From positions 434,001-498,000 of the forward strand of contig NC_017583.1 of the NCBI RefSeq assembly GCF_000184345.1: a DNA stretch of 64,000 nt. The letters are read 5' to 3'. The notes under the pieces are model-generated. The model was given only the letters and a program-made list of their open reading frames with translations. It ran no database searches and was not told where the DNA came from. The translations under genes and the position numbers were made by a program. Within the stretch, counting starts at the first letter, position 1. Each line of letters begins with the position of its first letter. This DNA comes from Spirochaeta thermophila DSM 6578 (GTDB lineage Bacteria > Spirochaetota > Spirochaetia > Winmispirales > Winmispiraceae). This document shows positions 59,497-64,000 of the stretch, piece by piece.

Positions 59497-60636
59497 GAGT
59501 TTGCGAAGCTCGACGTCCCTATCCTTGTGCATGCCTTCAACGATGAGAACGATAAGGTGAGTGTGGACCTGAGGAGGGACGCTTTCTGTGGCAAGATCTC
59601 GGTCTGCAACAACCTCTACCAGTACGGCATACCTTTCACCCTCACGAGACTCCACACCTGCGATGTGGAGAGCAAGGAGTTCGAGACTGATCTCAAGGAC
59701 TTTGCCGCCGTATGTCGAGTGGTCAAAGGATTGCGTTCCGCGAGAATAGGTGCCATCGGGGCCCGTCCTGCCCCCTTCCAGACCATGCGGTTCAGTGAAA
59801 AAATCCTCCAGGCTACAGGAATCACAGTAGTCCCTGTGGATCTCTCTGAAATCATCGGAGCAGCCCAACGGATGAGCACTGATGACCCCAGGGTGAGACA
59901 GAAGGTCGATGAGATCTATGCCTATGGAAAGGTTGCTCCCTCTATACCTCGCGAGAAGGTGATCCTTCAGGCGAAACTTTCACTCGCGGTAGAGGACTTC
60001 ATGGAGGAAAATGAGCTTGATGCAAGTGCGATCCAGTGCTGGGAGAGCATTCAGCTCAACTATGGGTGTGCCACCTGTCTCACCATGAGCATGATGGGTG
60101 AGCGTCTCATGCCGAGTGCGTGTGAAGTCGACGTCACCGGTGCGATCTCCATGTATGCTCTGGCGCTGGCATCCGGCAACCCTCCTGCCCTCTTGGATTG
60201 GAACAATAACTTCGATTACTCACGCGATATGTGTGTGGGGACCCACTGTTCGAACTATCCGAGAGGTTTCATGGGCCAGGAGGTGGAGATAGGGAACCTC
60301 GATGTCCTTGGAAAGACCCTGGGGCCTGAGCGGTGTTTCGGTGCGGTGAAGGGACATGTGGGGCCTGGGGACATGACGTTCTTCAGGATTTCGACCGACG
60401 ACGGGCGCGGGAAGATCAAGGCGTACCTCGGAGAAGGGGAGTTTACCGCTGATCCGTATGGCATGGATGGCGGTATTGCGGTATGTAGGGTGCCTCGAAT
60501 GAATGATCTACTGCGGTATATCACGAAGTACGGATTCGAGCACCATGTGGCGATGGCGAGAGGAAGGTGGAGTGCGGTACTCCGTGAGGCTGTCGAGACG
60601 TACCTGGGATGGGATCTCTATGTCCATGAGGGATAA
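59497..60636 (+). pseudogene. L-fucose isomerase-like gene missing its 5' part
   Basis: 380 codons remain in frame from the IS end, beginning EFAKLDVPILVHAFNDEND; there is no native start codon. The remaining sequence (NLYQYGIPFTLTRLHTCDVE, QCWESIQLNYGCATCLTMSM, ACEVDVTGAISMYALALASG) belongs to the L-fucose/L-arabinose isomerase superfamily. Family members have an N-terminal substrate and NAD-like domain that is missing here. It is followed after 18 bases by rbsD and then a ribokinase-type gene, so the lost operon start probably served a pentose, deoxyhexose or similar ketose/aldose pathway. The product is probably not made or not active. Confidence 0.8.
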
Positions 60637-60654
60637 ACCAGGAGGGGAATGCTT

Positions 60655-61050
60655 GTGAAACGATATGGTATCCTCAATGCAGAGATCGCCTCAGTGCTGG
60701 CCCATCTAGGACACACAGATGCGATCGCAATTGCAGATTGCGGTCTTCCCATACCGGTGGGGCCTCAGCGGATCGATGTCTCGATAAGAAAGGGATTGCC
60801 TTCGTTCGTGGACGTACTTGATGAAGTACGCGAGGATATGGTCATTGAGAAGGTAGTGTTCGCTGAGGAGATCAAAACGCGGAACCAGAAGCTTCATGCG
60901 AAGATAGTGGAGCGATTTCCGGATACACCGATCGCATACGTGCCTCATGAACAGCTTAAGATATTGTCGTCTGGCTGTAAGGCCATCATCCGAACGGGAG
61001 AGGCCACCCCTTACGCCAATGTGATCCTGTATGCAGGGGTGATTTTCTGA
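60655..61050 (+). CDS. rbsD: D-ribose pyranase / FucU-like sugar mutarotase
   Basis: 131 residues, the normal RbsD size. The N-terminus MKRYGILNAEIASVLAHLGH and TDAIAIADCGLPIPVGPQRIDVS contain the conserved His and Asp of the family, and the C-terminal GEATPYANVILYAGVIF is characteristic. RbsD interconverts pyran and furan forms of ribose; FucU relatives act on fucose. I start at GTG 60655 because GGAGGGG lies seven bases upstream; an ATG at 60649 would be one base from it. Because the isomerase gene before it lacks its promoter, its own expression is uncertain. Confidence 0.88.
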   Translation: MKRYGILNAEIASVLAHLGHTDAIAIADCGLPIPVGPQRIDVSIRKGLPSFVDVLDEVREDMVIEKVVFAEEIKTRNQKLHAKIVERFPDTPIAYVPHEQLKILSSGCKAIIRTGEATPYANVILYAGVIF

Positions 61051-61187
61051 GGCGTAGCCCATATGAGGGTGAGTCTTCGATCGTGAAGCAGGTGTGGTGA
61101 TGAGAGGAGAGAAGCTGAGAGAGCTCGTGACCGATGATGTGGTAGGGCAACGTACTATACCGAATACCCCGTAGCTGGAGGAGGGAG

Positions 61188-62060
61188 ATGAGGGTTCTCT
61201 CTTTTGGGTCTCTTAATATCGATTATGTGTATCGCGTTGACGGGATTGTACGGCCCGGGGAGACAAAGCGTGTAAAATCGCGTGGCGTGTACGCAGGCGG
61301 AAAGGGATTGAACCAATCTATCGCCATGGCTCGAGCAGGGCTCCCTGTGTTTCATGCAGGTAAGGTGGGGAGTGATGGGGAATTCCTGATCAAGACCCTG
61401 AGGGAGAGCGGCGTGGATACCCATCTCATCGCATATTCCGGGAAGGCTTCCGGGCACACCATCATCCAGGTGGATGATGAAGGGCGGAACTGCATCCTTC
61501 TCTACGAGGGAGCGAATCAGGATATCGATGAAGCATACATCGATGAGGTTCTCGCCGCTTTCTCACGGGGCGATTACCTGGTGGTTCAGAACGAGATTTC
61601 TCATGTGCCGCTCATCATCCGGAAGGCGAAGGCGTGTGGATTCACTGTCATCATGAACCCTTCCCCTTACACGCCTGATATCGAGGGTTATCCCCTGCAA
61701 GATGTGGATATCTTTATCCTGAACGAAATAGAGGCAGAAGCACTCACTGGGATCTCCGTCCCACTTGAGGCACTCCGTGTCCTCTGTCATCGGTATCCTC
61801 ACGTCCAGGTGGTACTTACCCGTGGGGATGAGGGAGCCCTCTGGGGGAGGCAGGAGGATCTCATTCACCAGTCTGCATATCCCGTGAAAGCGGTGGATAC
61901 CACTGCTGCGGGCGATACCTTTCTTGGGTATTTCATTGCCGGGCTTGTAGAGGGCCTTCCTGTCAGTGAAGCCCTTGACCTTGCTTCTCGTGCGGCGGCC
62001 CTCTGCGTCACCCGACTGGGAGCGGCGGATTCCATCCCGTGGAGGCGGGAGGTGGGATAG
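61188..62060 (+). CDS. Ribokinase-family (PfkB) sugar kinase
   Basis: 290 residues. PfkB signatures are GSLNIDYVYRVDGIVRPGET at the start, GGKGLNQSIAMARAG near residue 43, NEIEAEALTG near 180 and the catalytic DTTAAGDTFLGYFIAG near 240. The GGKGxN motif is typical of true ribokinases. GGAGGAGGGAG precedes the ATG. Substrate is probably ribose or the ketose made by the damaged isomerase upstream. The 137-base gap before the gene contains sequence that is repeated upstream of the next lipoprotein gene. Confidence 0.88.
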   Translation: MRVLSFGSLNIDYVYRVDGIVRPGETKRVKSRGVYAGGKGLNQSIAMARAGLPVFHAGKVGSDGEFLIKTLRESGVDTHLIAYSGKASGHTIIQVDDEGRNCILLYEGANQDIDEAYIDEVLAAFSRGDYLVVQNEISHVPLIIRKAKACGFTVIMNPSPYTPDIEGYPLQDVDIFILNEIEAEALTGISVPLEALRVLCHRYPHVQVVLTRGDEGALWGRQEDLIHQSAYPVKAVDTTAAGDTFLGYFIAGLVEGLPVSEALDLASRAAALCVTRLGAADSIPWRREVG

Positions 62061-62220
62061 CTTCTTTCCCCCTTCGGCTGAAGCCCCGGTTCCTTTGTCT
62101 AAGGGAGTGCCTCTGGAGACTTCGAGGTGAAGCAGTGTGGTGCGCTCGTGACTTGTGATGAGACATGGTGTATACTGAATACACCGAATACCCTGCCATG
62201 ACAGAAAAAGGAGGAGCTGT

Positions 62221-62856
62221 ATGAGACCCCTGGTGCTCGTACTCCTTGTGTTTCTTGCGGGAGGGTGCGTGAGTAGCTCTAAAGGGGGATCTGTCCACAC
62301 CTCTCAACCGGCCGAGGGTTCTGCCTCCACGCTCCCCGCTTCCGGAGAGAGCCCGGCTGAGGAAGGCTCCTCTCCTGCCCTCAGTCTCAGGGAGAGCCGG
62401 CTTTCTCCAGAGGGAGTCGAGCCTCCTGCCCTCACCCCTGCGGAACAGGAGGAGATCTGGCAGGCTCATCTCGCCGCTCTGGATCAGGAGATCGACCGAC
62501 TCGAGACCCTCCTCGAAAGGGACCGGAAGGATGCCGAGTCCCTCGAAGCCTTCATCGCCCGCCTCTCAGAGGAGAAAGCCGAGCTCCAGCGCGAAGGCCC
62601 GGCCGCCTATCGGCCTTCCCTGTGGCTCGAGCTTGAGGGCTCGATGGTAGGCCCACCGGAGTTCGGGCAGCTCTTCTACTATAAGGGGATGACCCGCTCC
62701 GGGCCCTTCTACCACCTCGCCGGCCTGAAAGGCGGAGCACTCTCGGCCTTCCGGGAGGAGAGGCCCTACCGCATCCTTGCCGCAGTCCTGTGCAGGAGGT
62801 ACTACCCCTTCCCATCCTCGTACATATTCGTGTACCGCTGGGATCCACTCCGCTGA
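62221..62856 (+). CDS. Lipoprotein of unknown function with a coiled-coil segment
   Basis: 211 residues. The signal ends in a lipobox (FLAGGC). A Ser/Pro/Glu-rich linker runs to about residue 80. Residues 80-125 are highly charged and helical (EIDRLETLLERDRKDAESLE), suggesting a coiled coil. The last 80 residues form a compact domain with WLELEGSMVGPPEFGQLFYY and end in FVYRWDPLR. I do not recognise the family. AAGGAGGAG lies before the ATG. It is probably anchored in the inner or outer membrane. Confidence 0.72.
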   Translation: MRPLVLVLLVFLAGGCVSSSKGGSVHTSQPAEGSASTLPASGESPAEEGSSPALSLRESRLSPEGVEPPALTPAEQEEIWQAHLAALDQEIDRLETLLERDRKDAESLEAFIARLSEEKAELQREGPAAYRPSLWLELEGSMVGPPEFGQLFYYKGMTRSGPFYHLAGLKGGALSAFREERPYRILAAVLCRRYYPFPSSYIFVYRWDPLR

Positions 62857-62898
62857 TCTCCTCTTGCGTTTCCGTTGCCGCTGGTTCACACTGATGGT

Positions 62899-64000
62899 AT
62901 GCACCGCATACTCTTCCTCACCGTGGGCGTGGGAGGGGGCCACATCACCCCCGCACGGGCCATGGCGTCGGCCCTTGAGGCCCGCTTTCCCGACCGCCTC
63001 ACCGCCGAGGTGGTGGATCTTCCCCTCGTCGCCGGTGCCTCCCGGATAGACGAGCGGCTCAACCGGGCGTGGATCCAGGCCGCCCGACACCCTGCGCCCA
63101 TGCGCATCCTCTACTGGCTCCTCACACGCCTTCCCCGCACCGGCCTCAGGTTCGCCCGCTGGCACTACCGGGCGCTCTTCGAGGCGGGCATCCCCTACCT
63201 CGTCTCCAAGGATCCCGATCTGGTGGTCTCCACGCATCCCCTCTGCTCCATGGTGGCCCTTGAGGCCCGCGCGAATCACGACCTCCGTTTCCTCCTCCTC
63301 ACCTATGTGGTCGATCCCTTCGACGCCTATCCCTGGTGGGCCGCCCGAGGCGTTGACCTTTTCCTCGTGGCGAGCAAGGAAGCGAGGGACGGCCTCGTCC
63401 GCTATGACATCGATCCCTCCAGGATCCGCATCGCCCCCTTCCCCGTGCGCCCCGAGATCCTCACCCCCTCCGCGACGAGGGAGGAGGTCTGCCTCTCGTT
63501 GGGACTCAGCCCTGACCTCCCCGTCCTCCTGTGCACCGGGGGCGGGATGGGTCTGGGAAAGATCGGCCGCTATGTCGAGGCCCTTGTACGCGCCCGACTT
63601 CCCCTCAACATCATCCTCCTCACGGGGAGGAACAGAGCCCTCTACGAGCGGATGCGGGCCCTCTCGGGCCCCGACTCCCGCCTCGTGGCACTCGAGTTCA
63701 CCGACCGCATGGCCGATCTCTACCACACGGCCGACCTCGTGGTGGGCAAGGCGGGCGCCTCCACCGCCATGGAGGCCCTCGTGGTCGGTCGACCCATGCT
63801 CTTCACCGAGTGGATCGCCCAGAACGACTATGCGATCATCCGCTATTTCCTCGACCACGGATACGGGTGGTATCTCCCCGGGGTGAGGAGGGCCCTTCGT
63901 TTTCTCTCGAGGGCCGATCTCCTCTCGCTTCTGGTGCACGCCAAGGCCCGCATCAAAGAGGCCGGTTTCACCACAGGGGTGTACCAGATCAGCGACTTGA
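62899..64000 (+). CDS. GT28/MGDG-synthase-like glycosyltransferase (3' end cut by window edge)
   Basis: 367 codons are present and the frame is still open at the edge. The N-terminus MHRILFLTVGVGGGHITPAR carries the Gly-rich motif of MurG and diacylglycerol glycosyltransferases. STHPLCSMVALEA and LLTYVVDPFDAYPWW lie in the acceptor domain; LLCTGGGMGLGKIG and VVGKAGASTAMEALVVGRPM with FTEW form the nucleotide-sugar binding domain. Such enzymes add a sugar to a membrane lipid or peptidoglycan precursor. There is no strong ribosome site. The next gene and the C-terminus are outside the window. Confidence 0.8.
   Translation, partial: MHRILFLTVGVGGGHITPARAMASALEARFPDRLTAEVVDLPLVAGASRIDERLNRAWIQAARHPAPMRILYWLLTRLPRTGLRFARWHYRALFEAGIPYLVSKDPDLVVSTHPLCSMVALEARANHDLRFLLLTYVVDPFDAYPWWAARGVDLFLVASKEARDGLVRYDIDPSRIRIAPFPVRPEILTPSATREEVCLSLGLSPDLPVLLCTGGGMGLGKIGRYVEALVRARLPLNIILLTGRNRALYERMRALSGPDSRLVALEFTDRMADLYHTADLVVGKAGASTAMEALVVGRPMLFTEWIAQNDYAIIRYFLDHGYGWYLPGVRRALRFLSRADLLSLLVHAKARIKEAGFTTGVYQISDL

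Noticed and set aside
61100-61174. 24-residue frame MRGEKLRELVTDDVVGQRTI before the ribokinase-type gene
   Set aside because: The ribosome site is weak, the sequence lies in the repeated control region, and nothing supports it as a gene.
1-64000. tRNA, rRNA, CRISPR, riboswitch and origin features
   Set aside because: All gaps are short and were read through; none shows a cloverleaf, spaced repeats, a recognisable riboswitch core or DnaA-box cluster. This is by eye only; an Infernal or tRNAscan run would settle it.

Overview
The window looks like chromosome of a thermophilic, plant-polysaccharide-degrading spirochaete; Spirochaeta (Winmispira) thermophila is my best guess. This is inference from the high GC content, the GH12 endoglucanase with what reads as a C-terminal CBM64 module (a family first described from that species), Thermotoga-like sugar enzymes, and many lipoproteins. 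No rRNA, tRNA or CRISPR array was seen. Both ends cut genes: a GH53 galactanase on the left and a GT28-like glycosyltransferase on the right.

Region 1 (1-20.6 kb) is a hemicellulose locus: GH53 galactanase, GH36 alpha-galactosidase with galT and galK, an outer-membrane protein, GH31 alpha-xylosidase, then an operon of GH3, an AraC-family regulator and a CUT1 ABC importer, then surface lipoproteins including a GH74 xyloglucanase and a GH12-CBM64 protein. Together they can cut xyloglucan outside the cell, import oligosaccharides and strip them inside. Five promoters (before the porin, GH31, GH3, the GH74 leader gene, and a GH95 fucosidase about 15 kb further on) share one layout: two 14-bp half-sites exactly 21 bp apart, with a -10 box 36-37 bp after the start of the second half-site and no -35 box. 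The half-site consensus AGCAATATTGTCCA fits the AGC-N7-TCCA core of E. coli AraC half-sites, and an AraC-family gene lies inside one of the controlled operons. This is the strongest new observation.

Region 2 (20.6-44.6 kb): an IS1595-type element that cut off a lipoprotein gene, a chemotaxis receptor, pectin/uronate genes (GH105, kduI, kduD), a minus-strand operon of HAD hydrolase, LarA-like racemase and 6-phosphogluconate dehydrogenase, the GH95 gene with an IS in its last codons, a TRAP transporter with a dehydrogenase, a GntR/FCD regulator with a D-2-hydroxyacid dehydrogenase, then an aldo/keto reductase, an alpha/beta hydrolase and an unusual MFS-HEAT fusion.

Region 3 (44.6-55 kb) is a galacturonate locus: an ABC importer whose second permease gene is split by an IS256-type element, a cytoplasmic GH28 enzyme, and the tightly overlapping minus-strand operon uxaE - TIM-barrel isomerase - eda - kdgK.

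Region 4 (55-64 kb): a TPR protein with a degenerate protease motif, a P-loop protein, an RluA pseudouridine synthase, a second IS256 copy that removed the 5' part of a sugar isomerase gene, rbsD, a ribokinase-family gene, a lipoprotein and the cut glycosyltransferase. Four IS copies of three families have damaged or altered four genes.
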